Source of the DNA: Deltaproteobacteria bacterium
Lineage (GTDB): Bacteria > Desulfobacterota > Desulfuromonadia > Geobacterales > Pseudopelobacteraceae
Assembly (NCBI GenBank): GCA_014380135.1
Contig: JACMKN010000071.1
Location: 1 to 36,003, forward strand
Direction of reading: 5' to 3'
DNA length: 36,003 nucleotides
Shown here: positions 9,351 through 18,290 of the stretch, in pieces
How the letters are laid out: each line of letters opens with the position of its first letter
Numbering within the stretch: position 1 is the stretch's first letter
Made by a program: the position numbers and the translations under genes
The notes under the pieces: model-generated
Databases searched by the model: none
The model's input: the letters and a program-made list of their open reading frames with translations, nothing else
What the model was told of the DNA's origin: nothing

Positions 9351-9959
9351 TCATTGCGACTGGGCGGCCGGCGCCACTTCGCGCAGCGCTTGGGCCAGAT
9401 CGCGGCTGACGGCGGCCAGCGCCCGGCTCTGGGCCGCCACCAGTGCGTCATAACCAGCAGCGCCGGCAGGTTCGCTGACCACGGTGCGGCCGGTCTTCGG
9501 AACACCGCCATCGCTTCTGCGGACCGACCAGATGGCCTCCAGGCCGACCCCTTCCCCGGCGGTCATCTCGAAGCGCTGGATATCGAGCAGTAGCCGGTAG
9601 TCAGCCTCCAGGCCAGCGTTCTGCGGATAGGCCGACACACGTGCCGGTTTGAGCAGAATACCCAGGTCGGCCGCTATGATGCGCGGTATCCCGCTCTTCA
9701 GAGACTCGGCCCAGCGGTGGCTCTCCAGGATGTCCACCCGGTTGGCGGTGGTCCGCACAACGAGCTGCGGCCGGTCCAGCAGGTCGGGAAGGGTGATGGG
9801 ACCGATGGCCACCGAGTTAAGGGGTGGGGCTTGCGCCTCGTTTGTCGCGGCGATGTTCAGTGTGTAATACGTAACCTTCGGCGAGTTGCTGCAGCCGGCC
9901 AGCAGGGCAACTGCCAGGCAGAGGGTCGTCATGCCGGTTATGGGGCGCTGCATCTTCAT
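9351..9959 (-). CDS. pqiC: PqiC-like membrane-integrity lipoprotein
   Basis: Lipobox LAGC; SPKVTYYTLNIAA..NSVAIGPITLPDLLDRPQLVVRT typical of PqiC/YmbA; next to pqiB. Confidence 0.85.
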   Translation of the reverse strand: MKMQRPITGMTTLCLAVALLAGCSNSPKVTYYTLNIAATNEAQAPPLNSVAIGPITLPDLLDRPQLVVRTTANRVDILESHRWAESLKSGIPRIIAADLGILLKPARVSAYPQNAGLEADYRLLLDIQRFEMTAGEGVGLEAIWSVRRSDGGVPKTGRTVVSEPAGAAGYDALVAAQSRALAAVSRDLAQALREVAPAAQSQ

Positions 9960-11608
9960 GGTGTATCCTCCTGTTTGCCGCGTATCAGTGATTCGGGGTG
10001 ACGCTCAAGATAATCGGTCAGGACCCGCAACGACTGGGCGGTACGGGCCAGTTCCCGGAGTGTCTCCCGCAGGTCCTGCTGAAGCGGCGCATCGGCCGAC
10101 AGGGTCTGTTTCGCGGCGCTCAGCGTCTTGCGTCCCTCATCCAGGGTCTTGCGCGCCTCCTCCAGTGTCATCCCTATCTCGGGCAGTATATCCTTATCCA
10201 CCCTCCGGACCAACTTGGCAGCATCCTTGAGGGTGGCATCCAGGGTCTGCACCGTCTGGCGCACGTCGCCGGCAACCTCGTCCAGCGGCAGTTTCTCAAG
10301 TTTTTTGACGATCCGCATAAGTGTTTCCTGTAGTTCCACCAGGCTGCCGGGCGTAGTGGGGAACCGGGGTGGGCTCAAAGCCCAGTTTACATTCGCCTTC
10401 GGAGCATTGGGGAAGAAGTCGAGGGCGACGATAAGTTGTCCGGTCAGCAAATTGCCGCTCATGAGCTGCGCTCTCAGGCCGTGTGCAACCATCTCGTTGA
10501 GGATCGCACCATATTCATTAGGGTCCGGCACCGATCCAACAACTCGTGAACGGAGGCGTTCCGGGTAGATGCGCATTTCGACCAGCATGTTGACTTCCTT
10601 GCTGCGGGCGTCGTGTGCCACATGGATGCCGGAGACCTCGCCGACGGTCACCCCCCGGAAGTCAACGGTCGCGCCTGGCGACAAACCCCGCACCGATTCC
10701 TTGAAGATCATGGCAAAACCCTGGCTGATCGTGTCGCGATTTTTCATCGCCTCATCGCGGGTGGCGAACAGGGTAAAGGCTGTGTTGGCACTGATCGGCG
10801 GCGCCTCGCCGCTTTCGTCCAGGGTCTGGAAAGCTATTCCGCCGATGAGGATCGACATCAGCGACTGCGTGTCAAGCTTCAGGCCGCTGGCGTCCATGGT
10901 AAGGTCAACCCCGCTGGCGTTCCAGAAGCGTGTGTTCGCCCTGACATACTTGTCATACGGTGCGGCGACGAAGACCTTGAAGGTTACCCCCTTGCCGTCC
11001 TTGTCGAGTTCATAGGAGACCACCTGTCCCACCTGGATACGCCGGAAGTAGACCGGCGAACCGATATCCAGCGAACCGATATCCGCGCTGTGCAGCTGGA
11101 AGCGGCTCCCCGGCGCATCCATGGCGACGGCCGGCGCCACTTCCAGGCCGGTGAACTCCTGTTGCTGCTGCTTGGATGTCCCGACGTCGACCCCAATGTA
11201 GGAGCCGCCCATCAGCGTCCCGAGACCGGTTATACCACCCCCGGATATCCGGGGCCGTACCACCCAGAATTTGGTGTCCTCTACCAGGTAGGGCGTAACC
11301 TCCTTCTTAAGTTCAACGGTCGCAATTACGTGCGTGATGTCCCTGGCGATGGTGACTTCTTTGACCAGGCCGACCTCCACATCCTTGTACTTGACCTTGG
11401 TCTTTCCAGCCTCCAGCCCGTCGCCGGTCTTGAAGGTGATCGTGATGGTCGGCCCTTTTTGCAGATAGGTCCTGACCACCAGGATGCCACCGATGATGGC
11501 GGCCACGATCGGTATCAGCCAGACCAGCTGCAGGGAGAATCGCTTCCTGGGCTCCGGCACTGCCTCGGGGATGTCGTCCAGCCCGGGTTCTTGCTGCATT
11601 TCACTCAT
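9956..11608 (-). CDS. pqiB: PqiB, MCE-domain intermembrane transport protein
   Basis: VWLIPIVAAIIGGILVVRTYLQKGPTITITFKTGDGLEAGKTKVKYKDVEVG; repeated MCE domains; overlaps pqiC. Confidence 0.92.
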   Translation of the reverse strand: MSEMQQEPGLDDIPEAVPEPRKRFSLQLVWLIPIVAAIIGGILVVRTYLQKGPTITITFKTGDGLEAGKTKVKYKDVEVGLVKEVTIARDITHVIATVELKKEVTPYLVEDTKFWVVRPRISGGGITGLGTLMGGSYIGVDVGTSKQQQQEFTGLEVAPAVAMDAPGSRFQLHSADIGSLDIGSPVYFRRIQVGQVVSYELDKDGKGVTFKVFVAAPYDKYVRANTRFWNASGVDLTMDASGLKLDTQSLMSILIGGIAFQTLDESGEAPPISANTAFTLFATRDEAMKNRDTISQGFAMIFKESVRGLSPGATVDFRGVTVGEVSGIHVAHDARSKEVNMLVEMRIYPERLRSRVVGSVPDPNEYGAILNEMVAHGLRAQLMSGNLLTGQLIVALDFFPNAPKANVNWALSPPRFPTTPGSLVELQETLMRIVKKLEKLPLDEVAGDVRQTVQTLDATLKDAAKLVRRVDKDILPEIGMTLEEARKTLDEGRKTLSAAKQTLSADAPLQQDLRETLRELARTAQSLRVLTDYLERHPESLIRGKQEDTP

Positions 11609-11621
11609 GATAGTATCTCTC

Positions 11622-12242
11622 TTACTGTAGGGGGTCCCAAATCAGGCGAGGATCGAACTCCATGGCGGAGAACATGGTCAGCACCACTACTGCACCGAAG
11701 GCCAGCGCCCCGGGTCCGGCATTGATGGTCGCCAGGGCTCCGATCTGCACCAGTGCAGCCAGAATGGCAACCACGTAGATATCCAGCATCGACCAGCGGC
11801 CCACCAGTTCGACGACCCGGTAGAGCTTGGCCCTCTGCAGCGGTTGCCAGGTGGAACGGCGCTGGACGGAGAACAACAGCAGGGTCAGGGCGATCAGCTT
11901 GAGCAGCGGCACCATGATGCTGGCGATAAACACCACCAAGGCCAGGTCCCACGATCCTGAATGCCACAGGTACAGAATCCCGCTCATGATGGTGTCCGCC
12001 TGGGCGCCGAACAGGGAGCTGGTCTCCATGATCGGCAAGACATTGGCGGGGATATACAGGATGTAGGCGGCGATCAGGAAAGCCCAGGAACGTGCCACGC
12101 TGTCCGGCTTGCGAACATGAAGCGGCGTTGAGCAGCGTGGGCAGTGGAGAGTTTGGCCGCCATGACCTCCCCGGGAGAGCAGGCCGCAGACATGGCAGGA
12201 GAGCAGACCACGGGCGGCAGCGGTTACCAGCGTATCACTCAT
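11622..12242 (-). CDS. pqiA: PqiA half-protein 2 (paraquat-inducible protein A)
   Basis: N-terminal zinc ribbon CHVCGLLS..CPRCSTPLH plus 4 TM; SWAFLIAAYILYIPANVLPIM. Confidence 0.88.
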   Translation of the reverse strand: MSDTLVTAAARGLLSCHVCGLLSRGGHGGQTLHCPRCSTPLHVRKPDSVARSWAFLIAAYILYIPANVLPIMETSSLFGAQADTIMSGILYLWHSGSWDLALVVFIASIMVPLLKLIALTLLLFSVQRRSTWQPLQRAKLYRVVELVGRWSMLDIYVVAILAALVQIGALATINAGPGALAFGAVVVLTMFSAMEFDPRLIWDPLQ

Positions 12243-12868
12243 TGGGTGCCTCCCCGTCGGGGCGCAGAGTGCACCCGGTTCCAGATGTCATGGACATTGA
12301 ATAATGACGCCGTTGCAGTCATCAGCAGGGTGAGAGCACCCAGTGACCAGAGGGCGATGCCGGGGATCAGGGTCCCGTAGTGGGTGAGCTTTACCAGCGC
12401 CACGATCACTCCGATGATGAACACTTCCACCATCCCCCAGGGGTTGCAGATCCGCAGCAGACGCATGAAATGGGTAAAGCCGGCGGGAATGCGTCCGCGC
12501 TTCAGCGCCAGGAGGATATGGATCATAATCGCGAGAACCGCGGCAGGAACCAGAAACGTCGTGAAGAACACGAGTCCGGCAACCGGCCACATGCCCTGAT
12601 TCCACAGGGTATGAACAGCGCTGACGAGCGAGGTGTCGTTGCGCGTCGCCTGGATCTGGAGGCCGATGATGGGAAACATATTGGCGAGGATGAACACTAC
12701 TGCGGCTGCCAGTGTCAGGGCCAGCGTATGGTCGATGCTCCTGCTTTCGACGCGGTACAGCTTCGCACCGCACCGGACACAGCGGGCCACCCCGCCGGGC
12801 GGGAGCGGGATCTCACGCTGGAGCAGGTCACACTCGTGACAGGCTATGATGGACATCGGACTGTTCAT
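12239..12868 (-). CDS. pqiA: PqiA half-protein 1 (paraquat-inducible protein A)
   Basis: MSIIACHECDLLQREIPLPPGGVARCVRCGAKLY; ALTLAAAVVFILANMFPIIGLQ. Confidence 0.88.
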   Translation of the reverse strand: MNSPMSIIACHECDLLQREIPLPPGGVARCVRCGAKLYRVESRSIDHTLALTLAAAVVFILANMFPIIGLQIQATRNDTSLVSAVHTLWNQGMWPVAGLVFFTTFLVPAAVLAIMIHILLALKRGRIPAGFTHFMRLLRICNPWGMVEVFIIGVIVALVKLTHYGTLIPGIALWSLGALTLLMTATASLFNVHDIWNRVHSAPRRGGTQ

Positions 12869-12890
12869 GAATTCACCTACAGTACCTTAG
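12832..12890. repeat. imperfect direct repeat (pqiA leader and first codons), copy 1
   Basis: Minus: AAGGTACTGTAGGTGAATTCATGAACAGTCCGATGTCCATCATAGCCTGTCACGAGTG; see 13133-13176. Confidence 0.75.
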
Positions 12891-13060
12891 CGATAAGCAT
12901 GCCAACCAGTTGAAACGTATTATTTAAGGTAGTTACACAGCAAGCGCTTACAGGTCTGTGATATTTCATTATTATGCACTGCTAAATATCAAGGAACGTT
13001 GGTATTATGCGAAATATCGTGAATAATGACGGGAGGTCTAAAAACAAATGGGGACAAAAA
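12888..13060. repeat. dispersed promoter-region repeat, copy A (homologous to 31033-31204)
   Basis: First 52 bp align without gaps, then TATCAAG..GGTA..ATGC.AAATATCGTG.ATA.TGACGGGAGGT.TAAAAACA.ATGGGGA. Confidence 0.8.
12889..12904 (-). promoter_or_regulatory. candidate sigma54 -24/-12 promoter for pqiA operon
   Basis: Minus strand TGGCATGCTTATCGCT: GG-N10-GC spacing; same element at 31034-31049. Confidence 0.65.
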
Positions 13061-13089
13061 CGGCAGGCAGAATGATTTCAGAAGCGTAG
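13048..13089 (+). pseudogene. vestigial start of a sigma54-dependent regulator paralogue
   Basis: GGGAGG RBS then MGTKTAGRMISEA*, cf. MGIKMEGRGTAS at 31192; nothing else of the gene remains downstream. Confidence 0.55.
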
Positions 13090-15390
13090 AGCATGGTTCG
13101 ATAAACCTACATTCTTTCCTTCTACTCTTTCCACTCGTGACAGGCTATGACGGTCATCGGACTCACCTACAGTATCTTCCGCGGCTGGCCGGTGGAGGCG
13201 ATCACGCTGTTCCACAGCCACCCGTCGGGGTCGATCTTCTTCCGCTCGGAGGTCGCAAGGGAGATCGGCACATGGACGAACTGGTGGTTCCAGAAACCGA
13301 CCAGCATGTTGGTCCGCCCCGTCCTCATCACTGGTCAGCAGTGCTGCCAGCGAGTATGGCGGCAATTCATAGGTCGTACCCTCGAACGATTGCGCCTCGT
13401 CCCACGACACGATATCATCGGGTGATGGGTAAGAAGTATCGAGCCACCGGCGCCAGCCGTCGCCGGGAAGTCCCGGCGGTGGCGGCAGTTCGAAGGTAAG
13501 TTGTTCAGAGTAAGCGTTTATCACGAAATGGAATACAATCCCTCCTGACCGGCTCCAGGCAGTAAAGGCAATACTGTGGGAATCATGCCCCCAGTCGGGC
13601 TGCCCGAGTCGCACTCCATGCCATTCCAGGCGCGCCTGGCGAAGGATCTGGTTGAGGGTCAAATCGGCATATTTCCACGAGGTATGCCACATCAGCCTGG
13701 CAGTAATGAGGAGACGTACAAAGCGGTGGATATCGGCGTGGCGTTCAACCAGTTTCCAGTCGAACCAGCTTGTCTCATTATCCTGGCAATAGGCGTTGTT
13801 GTTCCCCCCTTGGGTGCGGCGTACCTCGTCACCCATATGCAGCATCGGCGCACCGACGGCTATGAGGGTTAAGGCCAGGAAGTTTTTTACCTGCCGGTTG
13901 CGGAGCGCTTCGATTGCCGTATCACCGGTGGGTCCCTCGACGCCGCAGTTCCAGCTCAGGTTCGTGTCGGCGCCGTCCCGGTTCTCTTCGCCGTTGGCCT
14001 TATTGTGCTTGCGCTCGTAGGAAACCAGGTCGTTCAGGGTAAATCCATCGTGGCAGGTGACGAAATTGATGCTCTGCTCGGGCTCCCGCTCCTTGTGACC
14101 ATAGATGTCCGGGCTCCCCAGGAGCCGGGAGACGAACCGGGAAACCGTCCCGCTGCCTCCTCTGAGAAAGCCGCGAACATCGTCACGGAAGCTGCCGTTC
14201 CATTCCTTCCAGGATTCGCCGATGAAAGAACCTACCTGATACAGACCGGCTGCATCCCACGCCTCGGCGATGAGTTTTATCCCCGCCAGTGCCGGATCCG
14301 ATTCAATGTCCCAAAGAACCGGCGGGGTCTCAAGGGGGCGCCCCCGTTCATCACGGGAGAGAATGGCTGCCAGGTCGAAACGGAAGCCGTCCACATGCAT
14401 CTCATCCACCCAGTAGCGCAGGCTGTCTAAAATGAGACGCCGGACAATGGAATTATTCGCGTTAAGGGTATTGCCGCACCCTGAATAGTTGGCATAGGCT
14501 CCGCCTGGCTCGATAATGTAATAGACATCATCCGCCAGTCCCCGGTAACAGAAGGTCGGACCGGTCTGGTCCCCCTCGGCGGTATGGTTGAAAACCACAT
14601 CGAGGATCACTTCGATCCCTGCCCGGTGGAACTCCTTCACCATGTCGCGGAACTCGTCGAGGGGGCCGAGCGGATCCTGGCGCGAACTGTAGCCGGCATG
14701 GGGAGCGAAGAACGACACCGGGCTGTATCCCCAGTAATTGACAAGTCCAGGCCGCGCATCATGAGGATCGAAGTGAAACACCGGCATGAGTTCCACGGCA
14801 GTCACCCCCAAATCCCGCAGGTAGGGGATTTTCTCGATCAGTCCCGCATAGGTGCCTCGTTTTTCGGCGGAGACTCCCGAGGAGGGATGGCGGGTGAAGC
14901 CGGCAACGTGCAGCTCATAGATCACTGTCCTGTCGAAGGGGTGTCGCGGCGGGGTGTCCCCATCCCAGTCGTAACCGCGGTGGTCGGTTACCACACTCTT
15001 CATGGCGGTGGCAGTAGTGTCTCCGAAATCAGCTGTCCGGCGGCCGTAACCGGCAGGGGTGACGACGGCCCGGCCATAGGGGTCGAGCAGGACGGGCCTG
15101 GGTGCTTCAGCGCTCACGGTGCGGTAGGCATAGAGCTGGCCGGCTCCGAGGCCCGGGACAAAGGTATGCCAGTAATGGTAGGTCCGGTTCCAGTGCGAGT
15201 CGAGAAGAATGACCCGTGCCGGCCGCGGATCATCGGCCCGGATGAACAGGAGCAGCTCCACGCCGGCACAATTCCTGGCATAGACGCTGAAATTCACCCC
15301 GCCGTGGCTGAGCGTCGCCCCCAGGGGAAAGCTCTTCCCCTGGGGCAAATTGCGCGCATCCTCATAGGCAATATCCTGACAGTTCATCAT
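13078..15390 (-). CDS. glgX: glycogen debranching enzyme GlgX (the last ~85 aa are out-of-frame PFK/pqiA debris)
   Basis: HGGVNFSVYARNCAGVELLLF..VFNHTAEGDQTGPT..DGFRFDLAAILSRDERG..NFVTCHDGFTLNDLVSYERKHNKANGEENRDG..GDEVRRTQGGNNNAYCQDNE. Confidence 0.92.
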   Translation of the reverse strand: MMNCQDIAYEDARNLPQGKSFPLGATLSHGGVNFSVYARNCAGVELLLFIRADDPRPARVILLDSHWNRTYHYWHTFVPGLGAGQLYAYRTVSAEAPRPVLLDPYGRAVVTPAGYGRRTADFGDTTATAMKSVVTDHRGYDWDGDTPPRHPFDRTVIYELHVAGFTRHPSSGVSAEKRGTYAGLIEKIPYLRDLGVTAVELMPVFHFDPHDARPGLVNYWGYSPVSFFAPHAGYSSRQDPLGPLDEFRDMVKEFHRAGIEVILDVVFNHTAEGDQTGPTFCYRGLADDVYYIIEPGGAYANYSGCGNTLNANNSIVRRLILDSLRYWVDEMHVDGFRFDLAAILSRDERGRPLETPPVLWDIESDPALAGIKLIAEAWDAAGLYQVGSFIGESWKEWNGSFRDDVRGFLRGGSGTVSRFVSRLLGSPDIYGHKEREPEQSINFVTCHDGFTLNDLVSYERKHNKANGEENRDGADTNLSWNCGVEGPTGDTAIEALRNRQVKNFLALTLIAVGAPMLHMGDEVRRTQGGNNNAYCQDNETSWFDWKLVERHADIHRFVRLLITARLMWHTSWKYADLTLNQILRQARLEWHGVRLGQPDWGHDSHSIAFTAWSRSGGIVFHFVINAYSEQLTFELPPPPGLPGDGWRRWLDTSYPSPDDIVSWDEAQSFEGTTYELPPYSLAALLTSDEDGADQHAGRFLEPPVRPCADLPCDLRAEEDRPRRVAVEQRDRLHRPAAEDTVGESDDRHSLSRVERVEGKNVGLSNHALRF
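13133..13176. repeat. imperfect direct repeat, copy 2 (truncated pqiA 5' end)
   Basis: Minus: AAGATACTGTAGGTGAGTCCGATGACCGTCATAGCCTGTCACGAGTGG = ...MTVIACHEW, then diverges. Confidence 0.7.
13167..13335 (-). pseudogene. 6-phosphofructokinase C-terminal remnant fused to the end of glgX
   Basis: Frame offset from glgX: PVMRTGRTNMLVGFWNHQFVHVPISLATSERKKIDPDGWLWNSVIASTGQPRKIL*; typical ATP-PFK C-terminus. Confidence 0.7.
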
Positions 15391-15460
15391 TTTTGCATTC
15401 TCATATGACTAACCTTTCATTCCAGCCCGGCAGCGCCCGTAGTGTCCCGCGAGCTGCCGG

Positions 15461-15736
15461 TCAGCGTGTCGTTTCGATCTTACGGTTCTCCCCGGACGAT
15501 ACAGGCTTTGCTGCCCCCCCGGGCTGAACGGACTGTTCCATCTGAAAGGGAAGACGTTCCCGTTCGTTGGCCAGTTTCGGGGCCTCCTTAATTACCTGCC
15601 AGTTTTTGCCGACCGGCATAACCAGAGGGTTAGAGGGCACCACGGAAGCCTGACCAACTCGCTTGGCGTCAAAAATGGTGCATGAGCAGAGAAGTAAAAG
15701 GCCGGCAGACAGGGTTAGCGGATGAATAAATTTCAT
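15461..15736 (-). CDS. small lipoprotein (91 aa)
   Basis: MKFIHPLTLSAGLLLLCSCTIFDAKR with lipobox; ATG at 15736. Confidence 0.65.
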   Translation of the reverse strand: MKFIHPLTLSAGLLLLCSCTIFDAKRVGQASVVPSNPLVMPVGKNWQVIKEAPKLANERERLPFQMEQSVQPGGAAKPVSSGENRKIETTR

Positions 15737-15761
15737 GACAGGTGTCCTTGAATTAGTTCGG

Positions 15762-18263
15762 TTACACAGGTTGCGCCTTCCAGATTTTCTCACAATACTC
15801 CCGGATTGACCGGTCGGAAGAAAACTTCCCCATCCGGGCGACGTTCAGGATCGACATCTCGGCCCAGTTCTTTCTGTTTCCATATGCCGCACTCACCCGA
15901 TCCTGGCACTCGATGTAGGACTGGTAGTCAGCCAGGAGCAGATACTCGTCGCGGTTAAGAAGGTTGTCCACCAGGGGACGAAACAGGTCCCAGTCGCCGT
16001 TGGAAAATGTTCCTGACGCGATCTGATCGATGGCCTCCTGGAGTTGGGAGTTCCCTTCGTACCAGCTTCGAGGGTTATAGCTGCGGGACTTGATGTCAGC
16101 AGCCTCGGCGGCATTGAGTCCGAAGAGGAAGAAATTTTCCTCGCCGACTTCCTCACGTATCTCGATGTTGGCGCCGTCGAGCGTACCGATAGTAAGGGCG
16201 CCGTTGAAGGAGAGTTTCATGTTGCCGGTACCGGAAGCCTCTTTTCCGGCCACGGATATCTGCTCGGAGAGATCGGCCGCCGGGTAGATCAACTGACCGT
16301 TGGTCACGTTGAAATCAGGAAAGAAGACCACCTTCAGACGTCCAGCAACATCGGTGTCGTTATTGACCACCTCGGCCACGGAGTTGATAAGCTTGATGAT
16401 CAGTTTCGCCATGTAGTAACCGGGCGCTGCCTTGCCGCCAAAGATGAAGGTCCGGGGGGTGATGTCGGCCCGCGGGTCATGCTTGATCCGATTGTAGAGG
16501 GTGATGATGTGGAGCACGTTCAGATGTTGGCGCTTGTATTCGTGGATACGCTTCACCTGAACGTCGAACAGGCTCGCGGGATCCACCTCGATACCGGTTC
16601 GCTCCCGGATGACCCCGGCCAGAGCCTCTTTGTTCGCCTGCTTCACCTTCAGCCATTTCCGCTGGAAGGCAGAGTTCGTGGCAAGGGGCTGGAGCCCGCT
16701 GAGTTCCGTCTCAAGATTGCTGAGCCAGTCATCGCCCAGCTTGGAAGAGATCAGCTCCGTCAGCCCCGGATTGCTGAGCGCGACCCACCGGCGGGGGGTG
16801 ACGCCGTTGGTGACGTTGTGAAATTTATCCGGGAACAGTTCGTGAAAGTCATGCAGCACAGTCTTTTTCAGAAGCTCCGTGTGCAGGGCGGCAACCCCGT
16901 TGACGGCATGGCTGCCCACGCAGGCCAGGTTGGCCATGCGCACGTACTTGTCACCGGTCTCATCGATCAGCGACAGCCGTGCGATCCGCGCATCATCGCC
17001 GGGAAAATGTGACCATGCCTTGTCCAGAAACCGCCGGTTTATCTCGTAGATGATTTCGATAATGCGGGGCAGGACTGAGGAAAAAAGCGTCAGGGGCCAC
17101 TTTTCCAGCGCTTCCGACAGCAGCGTGTGGTTGGTGTAGGCAAAGCACTTATTGGTTATCCCCCAGGCTTCGTCCCATTCCAGCTTATGCTCGTCCACCA
17201 GCAGCCGCATCAGCTCGGCGATCCCTATGGAAGGATGAGTATCGTTGATCTGGATGGCAAAGGTTTCGGAGAGATCCTTGATCGCTCTACCATAGGAGAG
17301 GTGGAAAAAGATCATGTCCTGCAGCGAACAGGAAACAAAGAAATATTGCTGGCAAAGGCGAAGACGTTTTCCGACTTCCGTCTCATCGTTTGGATAAAGG
17401 ACCTTGCTGAGCGTCTCGGAAAGCACCTTGTCGTCCACGGCCCTGTTATACTCTCCGGCATTGAAGGCCTGAAAATCGAACGACGCTACCGCCTCTGATT
17501 TCCAGAGCCGGAGCACCGAGACTCCTCCGGAACGATAGCCGGCAATAGGAGTATCGTAAGCCACACCCATGATGACTTTGACAGGAATCCAGCGAACCGA
17601 CAGCCGCCCGTCAGAATCACGAACAGGCTCCGTATGACCGCCGAATTTGACTTCGAAGGCGAGATCCGGCCGACGTACTTCCCATGGATTACCGAACTTG
17701 AGCCAATTGTCGGCTTTTTCGATTTGCCATCCATTGCGGATCTCCTAGTCGAAGATGCCGAATTCGTAGCGGATTCCGTAGCCTACGGCGGGAACCCTCA
17801 GTGTTGCCAGAGACTCCAGATAACAGGCGGCAAGACGGCCAAGACCGCCATTTCCCAGTCCCGGCTCAACCTCTTGCTTGAGTATATCCTCCAGATTCTG
17901 TCCCAACGTTTCCAGCGCCGCGCGAACTTGAGCTTCAAGTTCCATGTTTACCAGATTGTTCCCCAAATGCGGCCCGAGAAGGAACTCCGAGGACATGTAG
18001 CTGACAACTTTAAGCTTTTCTTTAGCCAAAGAGATCAGGTCATAGAACGACGTAAGCCAGTTCTTAACGACTTGATCGCGAACGGCGTGAGCCACTGCCA
18101 TATACCAGTCGTTACGTGTCGCAAAGTGTAGCGGTTTTGCCTGAGTACAGTGGAGGTGATTAAGAATGGCCTGTTGTATCTCGTCAGAACTCTGACTGGT
18201 CCGCATTGTGTCGTGATTGTTGCTGCCGTGTTTTGTTGCTCGTGCCATAACTTTCCTCCTCAA
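15762..18263 (-). pseudogene. glgP: glycogen phosphorylase with a single in-frame amber codon at 17745-17747
   Basis: N-part ...[39 protein letters not shown], then same frame [70 protein letters not shown]...; both parts full length; likely start 18248. Confidence 0.9.
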
Positions 18264-18290
18264 TGTCTGTTTTTAACCACACGTTGCCCC

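Noticed and set aside
10613-11725. 370-aa plus-strand ORF
   Set aside because: Antisense to pqiB, with no recognisable domain.
13147-13425. Plus-strand ORF with HSHPSG, resembling the RadC/JAB motif HNHPSG
   Set aside because: It is the reverse complement of the PFK remnant; the rest has no RadC similarity.
16044-17012. 322-aa plus-strand ORF
   Set aside because: Antisense to glgP, whose protein-level conservation is clear.
15762-18263. TAG recoding in this organism, from in-frame TAG in glgP and parA
   Set aside because: hlyD (29208-29210) ends with TAG used as a stop, and the parA copy also has a frameshift; decay or sequence error is simpler.
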